A DNA stretch of 64,000 nucleotides from Paludibacteraceae bacterium (GTDB taxonomy: Bacteria > Bacteroidota > Bacteroidia > Bacteroidales > Paludibacteraceae), in contig JAEERP010000001.1 in assembly GCA_016285885.1 (NCBI GenBank), forward strand, positions 558,001-622,000. Direction: 5' to 3'. The notes beneath the pieces are model-generated. The model made no database searches. It was not told the DNA's origin and was given only the letters and a program-made list of their open reading frames with translations. Below, piece by piece: positions 37,220 through 46,444 of the stretch (positions are counted from its first letter, which is position 1; each line of letters opens with the position of its first letter). Both the position numbers and the translations under genes were made by a program.

Positions 37220-37690
37220 CTACCTTTTCCGAGCTTCGACCTCCTGTCTGACCTTTTCGATCCACTCGCCGAAACGTATAAAGATATTCTTAGGACGAGC
37301 AGACGATTTCTCTCGCTCAGGAAGAATTGGAGAGAAAGCATTGCCGGATTTCACCTGACGATAGATGGTGGTCCAATCCGGCACACCGCCTATATTACGG
37401 TCGTCAATAAAGAGATGAGCATTCACCTTGTGGGAAAAATCCTCGACAGGAAACGATTCACCATCCTCCAAATAATGCTCATTCACGGCATCAAACACCA
37501 AACCACGCTCCTCGCACCACCGCAAGGCCTCTTCCAAATAGGCACCGTTCCTAACAGTCCAAAGGATCAGCACATGATGCTCCTCCTCCCTGAACTTCTT
37601 AAGCACTTCTACCGCAAATGGACGTTCCTCACCAATTTCCGGGAAGCAATTCTCGACGATCGTTCCGTCAAAATCTACCGCTATTCGCAT
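37220..37690 (-). CDS. HAD-superfamily hydrolase
   Basis: Small HAD-like phosphatase of 156 residues with motif I DFDGT (6-10), a motif II-like LILWTVRNG and HLFIDDRNIGG near the end as motif IV. It lacks a large cap, a pattern found in a Bacteroidota-rich family whose substrate is not known to me. The start overlaps the end of the membrane-protein gene by 10 bp, so translation is coupled. The tail is basic (KVRQEVEARKR). Order of the unit: recR, membrane protein, HAD. Confidence 0.82.
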   Translation of the reverse strand: MRIAVDFDGTIVENCFPEIGEERPFAVEVLKKFREEEHHVLILWTVRNGAYLEEALRWCEERGLVFDAVNEHYLEDGESFPVEDFSHKVNAHLFIDDRNIGGVPDWTTIYRQVKSGNAFSPILPEREKSSARPKNIFIRFGEWIEKVRQEVEARKR

Positions 37691-38139
37691 GTTTTCTCCT
37701 CATGATCGGTTTTCAACAAAAATGTCAGGTCATTCCGATTGGGTTTACAGAAAAACACCAGGAAGACCAAACAGATGATCACACATAAAAAGGCGGATTG
37801 AGAGCCGAAGACCACATAGGCGATGAAATTCAGCACTAAAGCGACCAACACGATACCGATACGCAACAAAAACCACTTGACGATATGCTGGATCATACGT
37901 TTCTCATCCTTCTCACTAGGCAATTTCTCCCTCGTATAGACATGATAGAGTTTTAGAGAGATAGGAATGCCCAAAAGCATGGTAAGAATCGCTATGGACT
38001 CCCCAATCGTCCTATCAGACTGGTCGTACAGGAACATCCGGCTGTTGCTCCAATAAAAAGCAAAGGCCACTAGGAGAAATACAATCCCGACAATGACCCA
38101 ATAGGTGATCGTCAGCTTTTTAATCCAATCGGTTTTCAT
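37681..38139 (-). CDS. Four-segment membrane protein
   Basis: Unrecognised protein of 152 residues with about four membrane segments: YWVIVGIVFLLVAFAFYW, IAILTMLLGIPISLKLY, IGIVLVALVLNFIAYVVF and FLCVIICLVFLVFFC. A basic loop lies between segments two and three (REKLPSEKDEKRM). It lies between recR and the HAD gene, with a 19-bp gap before and a 10-bp overlap after, so it is part of that operon. No transport motif is visible; function unknown. Confidence 0.78.
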   Translation of the reverse strand: MKTDWIKKLTITYWVIVGIVFLLVAFAFYWSNSRMFLYDQSDRTIGESIAILTMLLGIPISLKLYHVYTREKLPSEKDEKRMIQHIVKWFLLRIGIVLVALVLNFIAYVVFGSQSAFLCVIICLVFLVFFCKPNRNDLTFLLKTDHEEKTCE

Positions 38140-38158
38140 GGTATCTAATTATAAACTA

Positions 38159-38770
38159 TCACATCTTATAGGGCGTACGATTGACGATGGAGCGTCCCAG
38201 CGTCATCTCATCCGCATATTCCAACTCATCTCCAATAGAGACGCCACGTGCTATCGTAGAGATATCTATCTCATACTTAGACAATTTCTTATAGAGATAA
38301 AAGTTTGTCGTGTCGCCCTCCATCGTGGGACTTAGGGCTAAAATCACCTCTTTCACGCCTCCTGCCTCTATTCTGGCAAGCAATTCGTCAATCGCCAAAT
38401 CAGATGGTCCCACTCCGTCCATCGGAGAAATAACGCCACCTAGGACATGATACAAACCATGGAATTGCTGGGTGTTCTCGATCGAGATCACCTCATTGAT
38501 GCTCTCGACCACACAGATCAGAGAAGGGTCGCGCCGCTCATCCGAACAAATGCCACAGATCTCCGAATCCGATATGTTACGGCAAACCTTACAATATTGG
38601 ATACCATTGCGCAGGTCGATGAGAGCGTTTCCAAACCGCTCCACATCCTCACGACTCTGACGTAATAAATGCAACACCAACCGTAAAGAGGTCTTCTTAC
38701 CGATACCCGGCAACTTAGAAAACTCTTTAACCGCATTTTCCAAAAGGATCGAAGAACTTTGGTTGTCCAT
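38159..38770 (-). CDS. recR: Recombination mediator RecR
   Basis: Works with RecO (and RecF) to load RecA on gapped DNA. The 203 residues contain the helix-hairpin-helix ([17 protein letters not shown]), a C4 zinc finger ([16 protein letters not shown]), and a Toprim domain ([33 protein letters not shown]). Length is normal. First gene of the recR-membrane protein-HAD unit, with a TAAATTTG box at 38805-38812. Confidence 0.96.
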   Translation of the reverse strand: MDNQSSSILLENAVKEFSKLPGIGKKTSLRLVLHLLRQSREDVERFGNALIDLRNGIQYCKVCRNISDSEICGICSDERRDPSLICVVESINEVISIENTQQFHGLYHVLGGVISPMDGVGPSDLAIDELLARIEAGGVKEVILALSPTMEGDTTNFYLYKKLSKYEIDISTIARGVSIGDELEYADEMTLGRSIVNRTPYKM

Positions 38771-38804
38771 TTATTTCGTTACACTAAACTTTTATACACT
38801 ACCG

Positions 38805-38812
38805 CAAATTTA
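38805..38812 (-). promoter_or_regulatory. -7 box for recR
   Basis: TAAATTTG on the minus strand, 35 nt before the recR ATG. Confidence 0.5.
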
Positions 38813-38839
38813 CAAAAAAGGGACACTCTAAAAAAATAT

Positions 38840-38865
38840 TTAACTCCTCGAGAGTCGAATATTTG
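38840..38865. repeat. 26-bp direct repeat, copy 1
   Basis: TTAACTCC, then TCGAGAG, then TCGAATATTTG. Copy 2 at 38926-38951 is the same at 24 of 26 positions (ACGAGAA in the middle). The centre of each copy is palindromic (CTCGAGAG-like). It is unrelated to the ACATTTGTAA dyads. Confidence 0.75.
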
Positions 38866-38925
38866 ATAGGGAGATCCATTCATAAGCCAAATTCACAAAA
38901 TCCACATAGGTATAGACCCTAAAAG

Positions 38926-38951
38926 TTAACTCCACGAGAATCGAATATTTG
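38926..38951. repeat. 26-bp direct repeat, copy 2
   Basis: See 38840-38865; the spacing between starts is 86 bp. No function known. Confidence 0.75.
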
Positions 38952-39052
38952 CGCACAATTCGAATCATTGCCCGAAATATTCAATTTTTTAAAAATAGGG
39001 GAATCCATGTTTTAATCGGAATTTTTTCCAAAAATAACACGACCATAAAAAT

Positions 39053-39321
39053 ATACATTTGTAAACATGTAAATTTACCAAAATAATATATTACAAATGT
39101 AAAATACAGAAAATTTAACAGCATTTACAAAATAAAAACGGGACTTCATACGAAATTCAAGCCTAAGAATTGAACATTTGTAAAATTTTACAAGTAAGAA
39201 AAAAGCAAGCGCATACGGTCTATTATGTATCTATTTTTGTTCATTTAATAATCTACAAATCAGTATTTTATGTATAAATACATGAATTTAAACTTTAATG
39301 AAAAGATTTTTACTTGTAAAA
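39053..39321. promoter_or_regulatory. Dyad cluster A (operator-like)
   Basis: Holds exact ACATTTGTAA at 39055-39064, its reverse complement at 39091-39100, and another copy at 39174-39183. Also here are a perfect 16-bp palindrome (39178-39193, TTGTAAAATTTTACAA), the palindrome GTAAATTTAC (39069-39078), and TTTTACTTGTAAAA (39308-39321), the exact reverse complement of the element next to the regulator start. Confidence 0.65.
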
Positions 39322-39430
39322 AATAGAAAACAAGCTATTTATTCGATCAATCTTTATACTATCAAAAAAATATATAATACTATATTTCAGCGTTTTAATA
39401 AATTAAAGTTTCAGTAGAACTTTAAAACAG

Positions 39431-39655
39431 CTAAAAACAAGGGATTATAGGGTCAATTGAGGCGGTTTCGAAAACAATCCGGAGCGAAAACTGCCATAAC
39501 CAGGCTATACAAACAAATGAAAAACGGCAGAATAGAGCATCTACAAACCATTTTCCGACACGAGGGCGATCCTCAATACATTTAGGTGAAGATGCGGCCA
39601 GGAAACCTATAAAATGCGCTTTCTGGGCAAAAACTGATGGCTTAGCGATGTACAT
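39431..39655 (-). CDS. Doubtful 74-codon frame
   Basis: Open from an ATG at 39655 to a stop at 39431 inside a GC-richer island of the AT-rich region. The product is rich in Phe, Cys and Trp with hydrophobic stretches (IGFLAASSP; FSFVCIAWLWQFSLRIVF). There is no promoter box close by and no family I recognise. It may be the remnant of an older gene or a conserved non-coding element. Confidence 0.2.
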   Translation of the reverse strand: MYIAKPSVFAQKAHFIGFLAASSPKCIEDRPRVGKWFVDALFCRFSFVCIAWLWQFSLRIVFETASIDPIIPCF

Positions 39656-39805
39656 CCGTAAACGGACGGCAAAGGTTCACACTCTAAGAGATTTAAGAGC
39701 AACTGTTAGATCCGCATATCGGGCAGGTGGAAAGATAAAGTGCCACTTCTACCAACCGATTCTTTCTTTACTTTAAATACGTTTACACTTTAACTGCATG
39801 CATTG

Positions 39806-39927
39806 GTTACATCTGTAAACACATACTATGAGTTTTACATTTGTAATTTTACAAATATTAAACAGTATTTTACATCTATAAAAAAAAAGTTTATTACATT
39901 TGTAAAGTGAACATTTTACAAGTAAAA
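39806..39927 (+). promoter_or_regulatory. Dyad cluster B overlapping the regulator promoter
   Basis: GTTACATCTGTAAAC (39806-39820), ACATTTGTAA (39837-39846 and 39896-39905) and TTTTACAAGTAAAA (39914-39927). The copy at 39896 contains a perfect -7 box, TACATTTG (39895-39902), so the dyad and the promoter coincide. The last palindrome ends one base before the ATG. This is the layout expected for an autorepressed gene. Confidence 0.65.
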
Positions 39928-39928
39928 T

Positions 39929-40528
39929 ATGTATAATCGCATCGCAGAAATCATAAAAAAGGAAAATTTGAGCAATTCTCAGTTCGCTCAGCTCGTAGGT
40001 ATACAACCATCGGCTGTTACTCACCTATTGAATGGTAGAAATGAGCCCAGTATACAGGTTACGAAGAAGATTCTTGACACATTTCGAGGAATTAATCCAG
40101 AATGGTTCCTTTTTGGCGTTGGCGAAATGTATAGAAAAGCACCGGAACAAACTGAAAATAAACAAGATACGACTAAAAAGCCTGTAAGTTATCCTTATCA
40201 GCAGTCGTTATTTCCTGAGATTCCGATACCTCCACAGGAATTTGGCAAGGAAAACGAGTTAAGTGAGAAAGAGGAAACTGAGGCAATTTTAGGAAATCAA
40301 TCAACGTACGAACGACAAGTGCCCCTTCAGGAAAATTATCCTCAGAGCGGAATGAACAACATCCATTCACAGCCAGCGGCAACATCATCTGCTCCGGTAA
40401 GTCACCCTTATGAAGAAAAAAGGGAGAAACCGGAACCAACTCCGGTCACTCCCCGTATCGTCAAAAAGATCATCGTATTCTATTCGGACAACACCTACGA
40501 AGAATACGGTGCTCAACTGAACAACTAA
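39929..40528 (+). CDS. XRE-family helix-turn-helix regulator
   Basis: The 199 residues start with an HTH_3 domain (residues about 3-65: IIKKENLSNSQFAQLVGIQPSAVTHLLNGRNEPS, then INPEWFLFGVGEMY). A long Pro, Glu and Gln-rich, probably disordered stretch (about 70-170) follows. The end is a short ordered segment (RIVKKIIVFYSDNTYEEYG) that may mediate dimer or partner contact. The gene is preceded by an array of dyads, the last touching its start codon, so it probably represses itself. Its stop abuts the dnaJ stop from the other strand. Targets beyond its own region are unknown. Confidence 0.85.
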   Translation: MYNRIAEIIKKENLSNSQFAQLVGIQPSAVTHLLNGRNEPSIQVTKKILDTFRGINPEWFLFGVGEMYRKAPEQTENKQDTTKKPVSYPYQQSLFPEIPIPPQEFGKENELSEKEETEAILGNQSTYERQVPLQENYPQSGMNNIHSQPAATSSAPVSHPYEEKREKPEPTPVTPRIVKKIIVFYSDNTYEEYGAQLNN

Positions 40529-41692
40529 TTAGTTAAACATACTCTTAAACCTAGACAAGAAGCTACGTTTCGCACTTTCCGTCGGAACCATATTATCGGA
40601 CTTGCCCAGCTCCTCGAAGATCTTCTTCTCCTCCTTAGAGAGGTGCTCTGGAATATAGACGCCGATGTTCACCAACAAGTCACCATTCCCATAGCCATTC
40701 ACGGAAGGCAGACCCTTACCTTTCAGGCGCAACACCTTACCAGGCTGCGTTCCCGCCTCGATTTTCACCTTCACCTTGGAATCCACAGAAGGAATCTCAG
40801 CCGTACCACCGTTCACCAACATCGGAACAGAGAAGAGCGCGTTGTAAATAAGGTCGTTTTCGTCGCGTATAAGCTCACTATCCGGTTCCTCCTCAATTAG
40901 TACCTGCAAATCACCGTCAATGCCGCCATTTCGAGCCGCATTGCCCTTTCCTCGCACGCTGAAATACATTCCATCCGCCACACCGGCAGGTATCTTTACA
41001 GGGATAACCTCTTCCTCCTGGACAATACCGGTTCCGCCACAATGCTTACACTTCTTCGTGATCGTCGTACCCATTCCATTACAGTTAGGGCATTCCGACT
41101 GAACCTGCATGGCACCGAAAAGAGAGTTGGTGACACGATTCACCACGCCAGCGCCACCACATGTGGAGCATTTAACGACAGAATTGCTGTCTTCCGCACC
41201 GCTACCATTACATGCGGCACACTTGACATATCGTTTCACCTTCAGTTTCTTTTCCACGCCAGAAGCAACCTCTTTGAGGGTGACTTTCACACGGACACGC
41301 AAATCTGATCCCTTGCGAACACGCTGACCACCGCCACCGCCGCCGAAGCCGCTGAAACCACCGAATCCGCCACCGAAATGGCCGCCGAATATATTTCCGA
41401 ACTGAGCGAAGATATCCTCCATGGACATGCCGCCGCCGTCGAAACCGCCGCCACCGCCGCCGAAGCCATCCAAACCAGCATGACCGAAGCGGTCGTAACG
41501 GGCACGTTTGTCGGCGTTACTAAGAACATCATACGCCTCAGCAGCCTCCTTAAACTTCTCCTCCGCACTCTTATCACCCGGGTTCTTGTCCGGATGATAC
41601 TGAATGGCCAACTTACGGTAAGCCTTCTTTATCTCGTCGGCAGAAGCATCCTTGGAAACTCCTAACACCTCATAGTAATCTCTCTTTGCCAT
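40529..41692 (-). CDS. dnaJ: Chaperone DnaJ
   Basis: Hsp40 co-chaperone that stimulates DnaK. In order: J domain with HPD ([10 protein letters not shown]), Gly/Phe-rich linker ([12 protein letters not shown]), four zinc-finger repeats ([32 protein letters not shown]) and the C-terminal substrate domain. The 387 residues match type I DnaJ. It lies 11 bp after grpE on the same strand. No dnaK is in the window. Confidence 0.96.
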   Translation of the reverse strand: MAKRDYYEVLGVSKDASADEIKKAYRKLAIQYHPDKNPGDKSAEEKFKEAAEAYDVLSNADKRARYDRFGHAGLDGFGGGGGGFDGGGMSMEDIFAQFGNIFGGHFGGGFGGFSGFGGGGGGQRVRKGSDLRVRVKVTLKEVASGVEKKLKVKRYVKCAACNGSGAEDSNSVVKCSTCGGAGVVNRVTNSLFGAMQVQSECPNCNGMGTTITKKCKHCGGTGIVQEEEVIPVKIPAGVADGMYFSVRGKGNAARNGGIDGDLQVLIEEEPDSELIRDENDLIYNALFSVPMLVNGGTAEIPSVDSKVKVKIEAGTQPGKVLRLKGKGLPSVNGYGNGDLLVNIGVYIPEHLSKEEKKIFEELGKSDNMVPTESAKRSFLSRFKSMFN

Positions 41693-41703
41693 AACCTAAA
41701 ATA

Positions 41704-42321
41704 TTATTGTCCCACAACAACTTTAGCAAAACGGAGCACCTTATCCTTCAACATGTACCCCTTCTGCGTGCAGTCGACAACCTTGCCCTTCAGATCCTCT
41801 GACGGAGCAGGAATCATCGTGATAGCCTCATGGAAATCAACATTGAAATCAGCCCCTTGCGTCTCGATCGGAGTGACGCCATTCTGCGCCAGGAAAGCAT
41901 TGAACTTGTTGTATATCAGATCGACACCCTCCTTCACCGAAGAGACCTCCGTAGCGTTCTCCATGGCCTTCATCGCGCGTTCGAAATCATCCACAAGCGG
42001 AAGCATATTCGCGAAAATGCCTTCTCCCGCGGATTTGATCAGCTCCGCACGAGCCTTCAGGGACTGCTTCTTGTAGTTCTCAAAGTCCGCATAGAGGTGA
42101 ATGTACTCGTCGTGTAACTTGGCGCACTTCTCCTCCAACTCTTTCACCTTGTCCTCCTCGGAGCCCGATTCAGATGCGGTGTTCCCCGCATCGGCCGTCG
42201 CTGACCCAGCGGATTCCGCATTCGCAGTCTCTTCCGCCTGATTAGCCACCGTCTCCTCAGCCTTTATTTCTTCGTTCTCAATCGGCTGTGATTGATTGTC
42301 CATTGTTGTATTCTCTTCCAT
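41704..42321 (-). CDS. grpE: Nucleotide exchange factor GrpE
   Basis: Releases ADP from DnaK. The 205 residues have a disordered acidic N-terminus (about 1-55, rich in Glu, Ala and Asn), a long coiled coil (DKVKELEEKCAKLHDEYIHLYADFENYKKQS), and the beta domain ending KDKVLRFAKVVVG. The start at 42321 (MEENTTMDNQ) is followed by a second possible ATG six codons on. First gene of a grpE-dnaJ pair. No CIRCE-type inverted repeat was seen in the 155 bp upstream. Confidence 0.95.
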   Translation of the reverse strand: MEENTTMDNQSQPIENEEIKAEETVANQAEETANAESAGSATADAGNTASESGSEEDKVKELEEKCAKLHDEYIHLYADFENYKKQSLKARAELIKSAGEGIFANMLPLVDDFERAMKAMENATEVSSVKEGVDLIYNKFNAFLAQNGVTPIETQGADFNVDFHEAITMIPAPSEDLKGKVVDCTQKGYMLKDKVLRFAKVVVGQ

Positions 42322-42476
42322 CGTATATTAAATTTTCATATTAGCGTAAACATATAGTGTCTCATAAAATAATCTACAAAAAATCTGCCACATGCGTCGG
42401 TCCGCATAGTTTTATGACACAGTGACACGACAACAGACATTCTGTCGGATTCCACCGAGCCATTTATGACAAAAAA

Positions 42477-44876
42477 TCATTTGCCGAGGTTCTTCAGGCG
42501 CGCAAATTTCAAAAGTATGTTCTTCTCTCCTTCGTTATGGAATTTGATTGTCAGTCTAGTGTCTCCACCAGTTCCCTCGATTTTGAGGACTGTTCCGCGC
42601 CCGAACTTCTCGTGCTCTACCCAAGAGCCCACCTCGATGTCACCCACACTCGATGTCACCTTAGTTGGATTCACGGACGAACTATCGACGCTGGACGACA
42701 CCTTTGGAAGCGGTTTTAAATTCCTCGGCGCCACGTATGTAGTAGAGCGGGGCATAGGCTCCGGATCCGCATAATCAATTGATTTTCTGTATACATTTCT
42801 TCCTCCACCATACGAGCGGGAGGATGAAAAGCCCTCCTCATCATCCCACAAGGATGAATTCCTGCCAAATGTGAAATTCCTGTTGGTATTCGGACGAGCC
42901 AGCAATTCCGCCGGCAAATCCATCAGGTCTTTGTCGATATCCTTTGTGATGAAACGGCTAGGCAAGGTACTATTCGTGACACCATTTCTGAACCTGGATT
43001 TCGCATAGCTGATGATGCAATTCTCCTCCGCACGCGTGATCGCCACATAGAACAACCGGCGCTCCTCCTCGACACCATCCTCACTCATCAGCGCCATATC
43101 CGAAGGGAAAAGTTCTTCCTCAACACCTACAATAAAAACATTCTTGAACTCCAATCCTTTAGCTGAATGAACCGTCATCAGCGTCACCTTATTCTCCGCA
43201 TCATCCGCATTGTCATCAATATCAGACATCAAAGAGACTTTCTGCAAGAAGTCTGAGATAGTAGCCTTCTCGCCCGTCTCCTCCCAACTAGAGTCGCAGA
43301 ACTCATGAATACTATTCAACAACTCATCCAAGTTCTCCAGTTTACTCAGGCCCTCCGCCGACTTGTCAGACTCCAGATCCGCACGGATGCCCGCACTATC
43401 AACCACCTTCTTAGTGAAATCATAAGCGTTGGTCGAATCGACCACTTCGCTCAAGCCCTGAATCAAGCCCCGGAAACTCGCCAATTTAGTGGACGTACCC
43501 GCATTCACCGGCAAGTTATATTGCAATGGATCAGAAATTACCGTCCAATAGGAGATGCCAAACTGCAAGGCCACATCAGAGATCTTGCCCATGGTCGTGT
43601 TGCCGATTCCCCTCGCAGGATAGTTGATGATACGACGGAAAGCCTCCTCGTCATCTAAGTTGAGGATCAGCCTGAAATAAGCCAAGACATCCTTGATCTC
43701 CTTGCGTTGGTAAAAAGAGTGTCCCCCATGGATCGTGTAGGGTATGGAGCGTTTCCGCAAAGCCTCCTCGAAGACACGCGACTGGGAATTCGTGCGATAC
43801 AACACCGCAATATCCTTGTAGTCATACTTGCCAGATGAGACGAAACGATCAATTTGGGCAACAACAGAACTTGCCTCGTCAAGATCCGAATAGGAGCTGA
43901 ACACCTTCACCTTGCTGCCCTCCTTCTGCTCGGAATAGACATTCTTCGGCAATTGCTTCTTATTCTTCTCGATCAAACTATTCGCCACCTTAACTATATT
44001 GGGGGTCGAACGATAATTACGCTCCAGTTTAAAGACCCTGCAATCAGGGAACACCTCCCTGAATTTCAATATATTATCAATATTCGCACCCCTAAATGAA
44101 TAGATGCTCTGCGCATCGTCGCCCACCACGCAGACATGATGATGATGCGCCGCCAATTTCTTCACCACCAGATGTTGGGCGAAGTTAGTATCTTGGTACT
44201 CATCCACCAAAATGAACTGGAACCACTCCTGGTACTGCCCAAGCACCTCAGGAAAATCACGGAACAAGATGTTCGTATAGAGCAAGATATCGTCGAAATC
44301 CATCGCACAAGCCTTATAGCAACGGGCGAAATAGAGCGAATAGATCTCCGACAAGCGAGGAATCCTCGCATAAGCGTCGTTCTTCTGCAAATCCGCACGA
44401 TTACGGTAGACATCAGGCGTGATAAGACTATTCTTTAGTTGGGAGATACGGGAGAGGACCGCCTTAGGCGTATATTTCTTCTCGTCCAACTCCAGTTCCT
44501 TGACAATGCTTTTCACCAAACTCTTCGAATCAGAAGTGTCATAAATAGAAAAGTTAGGCTTATAGCCGATCTTTTCAGCCTGTTGGCGAAGAATCCTCGC
44601 GAAAATCGAGTGGAAGGTACCCATCCACAACCGCCTGGAGACACCAGCACCCACGATATCGTCGATGCGGACCTTCATCTCGTCCGCCGCCTTATTCGTG
44701 AAAGTCAGCGCCAAGATACGCCCAGGATCATACCCGGACTTCAACAAACCAGCGATCTTGAAGGTCAGAACACGGGTCTTTCCAGAACCGGCGCCCGCCA
44801 CCACCAAGGAAGGTCCATCATTATACAGTACAGCATCCCTCTGATTCTCATTTAGTTGCTTTAAAATATCATCCAT
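42477..44876 (-). CDS. UvrD/PcrA-family DNA helicase
   Basis: Superfamily 1A 3'-5' helicase of 799 residues. Motifs: LNENQRDAV, Walker A GAGSGKT, VDEYQDTN (Walker B), GDDAQSIYSFRGA, NYRSTPNIV, VTLMTVHSAKGLEF and VAITRAEE. The frame runs from 44981, but the ATG at 44876 (MDDILKQLNENQ) matches the family N-terminus, and a near-consensus TATCTTCG box just upstream supports it. The C-terminus has a Tudor-like segment (VGSWVEHEKFGRGTVLKIEG), as in PcrA. Role: repair and clearing of RNA polymerase or RecA. It lies 155 bp downstream of nothing on its strand and is divergent from maf. Confidence 0.93.
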   Translation of the reverse strand: MDDILKQLNENQRDAVLYNDGPSLVVAGAGSGKTRVLTFKIAGLLKSGYDPGRILALTFTNKAADEMKVRIDDIVGAGVSRRLWMGTFHSIFARILRQQAEKIGYKPNFSIYDTSDSKSLVKSIVKELELDEKKYTPKAVLSRISQLKNSLITPDVYRNRADLQKNDAYARIPRLSEIYSLYFARCYKACAMDFDDILLYTNILFRDFPEVLGQYQEWFQFILVDEYQDTNFAQHLVVKKLAAHHHHVCVVGDDAQSIYSFRGANIDNILKFREVFPDCRVFKLERNYRSTPNIVKVANSLIEKNKKQLPKNVYSEQKEGSKVKVFSSYSDLDEASSVVAQIDRFVSSGKYDYKDIAVLYRTNSQSRVFEEALRKRSIPYTIHGGHSFYQRKEIKDVLAYFRLILNLDDEEAFRRIINYPARGIGNTTMGKISDVALQFGISYWTVISDPLQYNLPVNAGTSTKLASFRGLIQGLSEVVDSTNAYDFTKKVVDSAGIRADLESDKSAEGLSKLENLDELLNSIHEFCDSSWEETGEKATISDFLQKVSLMSDIDDNADDAENKVTLMTVHSAKGLEFKNVFIVGVEEELFPSDMALMSEDGVEEERRLFYVAITRAEENCIISYAKSRFRNGVTNSTLPSRFITKDIDKDLMDLPAELLARPNTNRNFTFGRNSSLWDDEEGFSSSRSYGGGRNVYRKSIDYADPEPMPRSTTYVAPRNLKPLPKVSSSVDSSSVNPTKVTSSVGDIEVGSWVEHEKFGRGTVLKIEGTGGDTRLTIKFHNEGEKNILLKFARLKNLGK

Positions 44877-44963
44877 ACGATTATATCTCACATTGTACAC
44901 TGCGAAGATACGGAAATTTCTCTTAATTTCGCGTACGATAAAAACCGATACTAAAAAACGACT

Positions 44964-45536
44964 ATGCTGGAACAATATCATGTTATTTTAGCGTCCAATT
45001 CGCCCCGCAGGAAAGAGTTGCTGGCAGGATTGGAGATTGATTTCGAGGTCAAAACCATCAAAGGGTTGGAGGAACACTATCCCAACAATCTGAGAGAGGG
45101 AGAGATTCCCTTGTATTTGGCGCAACAAAAGATGAGGGCATACACACCCCTCATAAGCAGTAATGAGCTGATCATCACCGCCGACACCATCGTATGGCTT
45201 GGCACCGAGGTGATGGGTAAACCCAAAAGCAAGGAAGGAGCCATAGAGATGCTCCGCAAGCTCTCAGGCAACACACATCAGGTATTCACCGGCGTATGCG
45301 TGAAGAGCAAGGAGAAGGAGATCTCCTTCACCGCCCAATCAGATGTGCAGTTCGCCACCTTAACAGACGAAGAAATAAGCCATTACGTAGAGCGCTACCA
45401 ACCCTTCGACAAAGCAGGTTCATACGGGGTTCAAGAATGGATCGGCTACATAGGGGTGGAGCATATCGACGGTAGCTTCTACAACATCATGGGGCTTCCT
45501 GTACAAAAGCTCTACAATGTGTTGAAGCAGTTTTAA
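44964..45536 (+). CDS. maf: Maf-type nucleoside triphosphate pyrophosphatase
   Basis: House-cleaning enzyme that hydrolyses dTTP, UTP or modified nucleotides. The 190 residues show the family signature SNSPRRKELLAGL (residues 10-22), ITADTIVWLG (catalytic Asp) and the closing GSYGVQEW...IMGLPVQKLY. Length is normal. It is convergent with the patatin gene 23 bp away. The exact nucleotide preference (YhdE or YceF type) cannot be fixed by eye. Confidence 0.93.
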   Translation: MLEQYHVILASNSPRRKELLAGLEIDFEVKTIKGLEEHYPNNLREGEIPLYLAQQKMRAYTPLISSNELIITADTIVWLGTEVMGKPKSKEGAIEMLRKLSGNTHQVFTGVCVKSKEKEISFTAQSDVQFATLTDEEISHYVERYQPFDKAGSYGVQEWIGYIGVEHIDGSFYNIMGLPVQKLYNVLKQF

Positions 45537-45559
45537 CGCTATAAGACAAACACTTAGGG

Positions 45560-46375
45560 TTACAAACGCTTGTATTTGGAAGAGACTCTGACGCTCATCA
45601 TCAACTCATCCCAGTCCACCGCATCCAATGCGGCGGCGGCGTCCTCATAGCCGATTTGGAAGACCTCTTCGGCCTTGGAAGCATCGAACATACCGTATGC
45701 GCGAGCGCGGAATGTCTCGATCAGGATGTCACATTCCTTTTTCTGCTCTATGGTATTGCCATTCACGCAGAGGTGGAAGACACGCTCAGAAACGTCCCTT
45801 ATCCCCTCGAATTTGTCCTCATGGGTAATAGGGTTGACATGCACACCTATCACGATGTCACAACCCTTCTTACGAAGGATTTTAGCAGGCAGATTACAGA
45901 ACAAACCACCATCCACATATAATTTTCCGCCAATGCGCATCGGCTTAAAGAAAATAGGCACGGAAGCGGAAGCAATGACACAATCGAGGAGAGGCCCCTT
46001 GTCGAAGTATACATTCTTGCCGTCATTCAGTTCCGTAGCGTTGACAACCAACGGTATACGTAGATCCTCGAAAGTCTCAGCCTTGATTTTATCCTTGATG
46101 AACTTACCGAACTGGTCCATTCGGGTTATACCGCCATGACGAGGCATGGTCAAGGAGAGCATGTGGTACATGTCACTCTTTTTAATGTATTGGCAGATAT
46201 CCTCAGGCGAATTACCATCCGCATACAACGCACCCATAATGGCGCCCGCACTCACGCCAGACAAGAAATCAACCTTTATACCACGCTCCTCAAGCAACTT
46301 CAAAACACCCAAATGAGCGATACCCTTCGCACCGCCACCGCTCAACGCCAAACCAACCTTATAGCCGTCAATCAT
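45560..46375 (-). CDS. Soluble patatin-like phospholipase
   Basis: Second patatin of the window, 271 residues and no signal peptide or barrel, so probably cytoplasmic or peripheral. Seen: GGGAKGIAHLG, nucleophile in GVSAGA (an Ala follows the Ser) and DGGLFCNLP. Resembles RssA/YchK-like bacterial esterases. Its N-terminal half aligns by eye with the barrel-fused patatin at 23-25 kb, suggesting paralogy. Substrate unknown. Confidence 0.88.
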   Translation of the reverse strand: MIDGYKVGLALSGGGAKGIAHLGVLKLLEERGIKVDFLSGVSAGAIMGALYADGNSPEDICQYIKKSDMYHMLSLTMPRHGGITRMDQFGKFIKDKIKAETFEDLRIPLVVNATELNDGKNVYFDKGPLLDCVIASASVPIFFKPMRIGGKLYVDGGLFCNLPAKILRKKGCDIVIGVHVNPITHEDKFEGIRDVSERVFHLCVNGNTIEQKKECDILIETFRARAYGMFDASKAEEVFQIGYEDAAAALDAVDWDELMMSVRVSSKYKRL

Positions 46376-46444
46376 AACTGATAATAATCCAACTTATAAT
46401 TAAAAAAAGAATATAAATCTCCGTAAAATTACGAAAAATTTGGA

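Larger units (their letters stand above)
38771..39928. other. 1.16-kb AT-rich non-coding region with repeated dyads
   Basis: Between recR and the XRE regulator there is no convincing gene. Contents in order: the recR promoter, two 26-bp near-identical repeats (38840-38865 and 38926-38951), a first cluster of ACATTTGTAA and TTTTACAAGTAAAA dyads (39053-39321), a less AT-rich segment (about 39430-39760) with a weak minus-strand frame, and a second cluster of dyads (39806-39927) that runs up to the regulator start codon. Confidence 0.7.

Noticed and set aside
38771-39928. AT-rich region as chromosome origin
   Set aside because: No cluster of TTATNCACA boxes; the repeats are of a different kind and abut an XRE gene.
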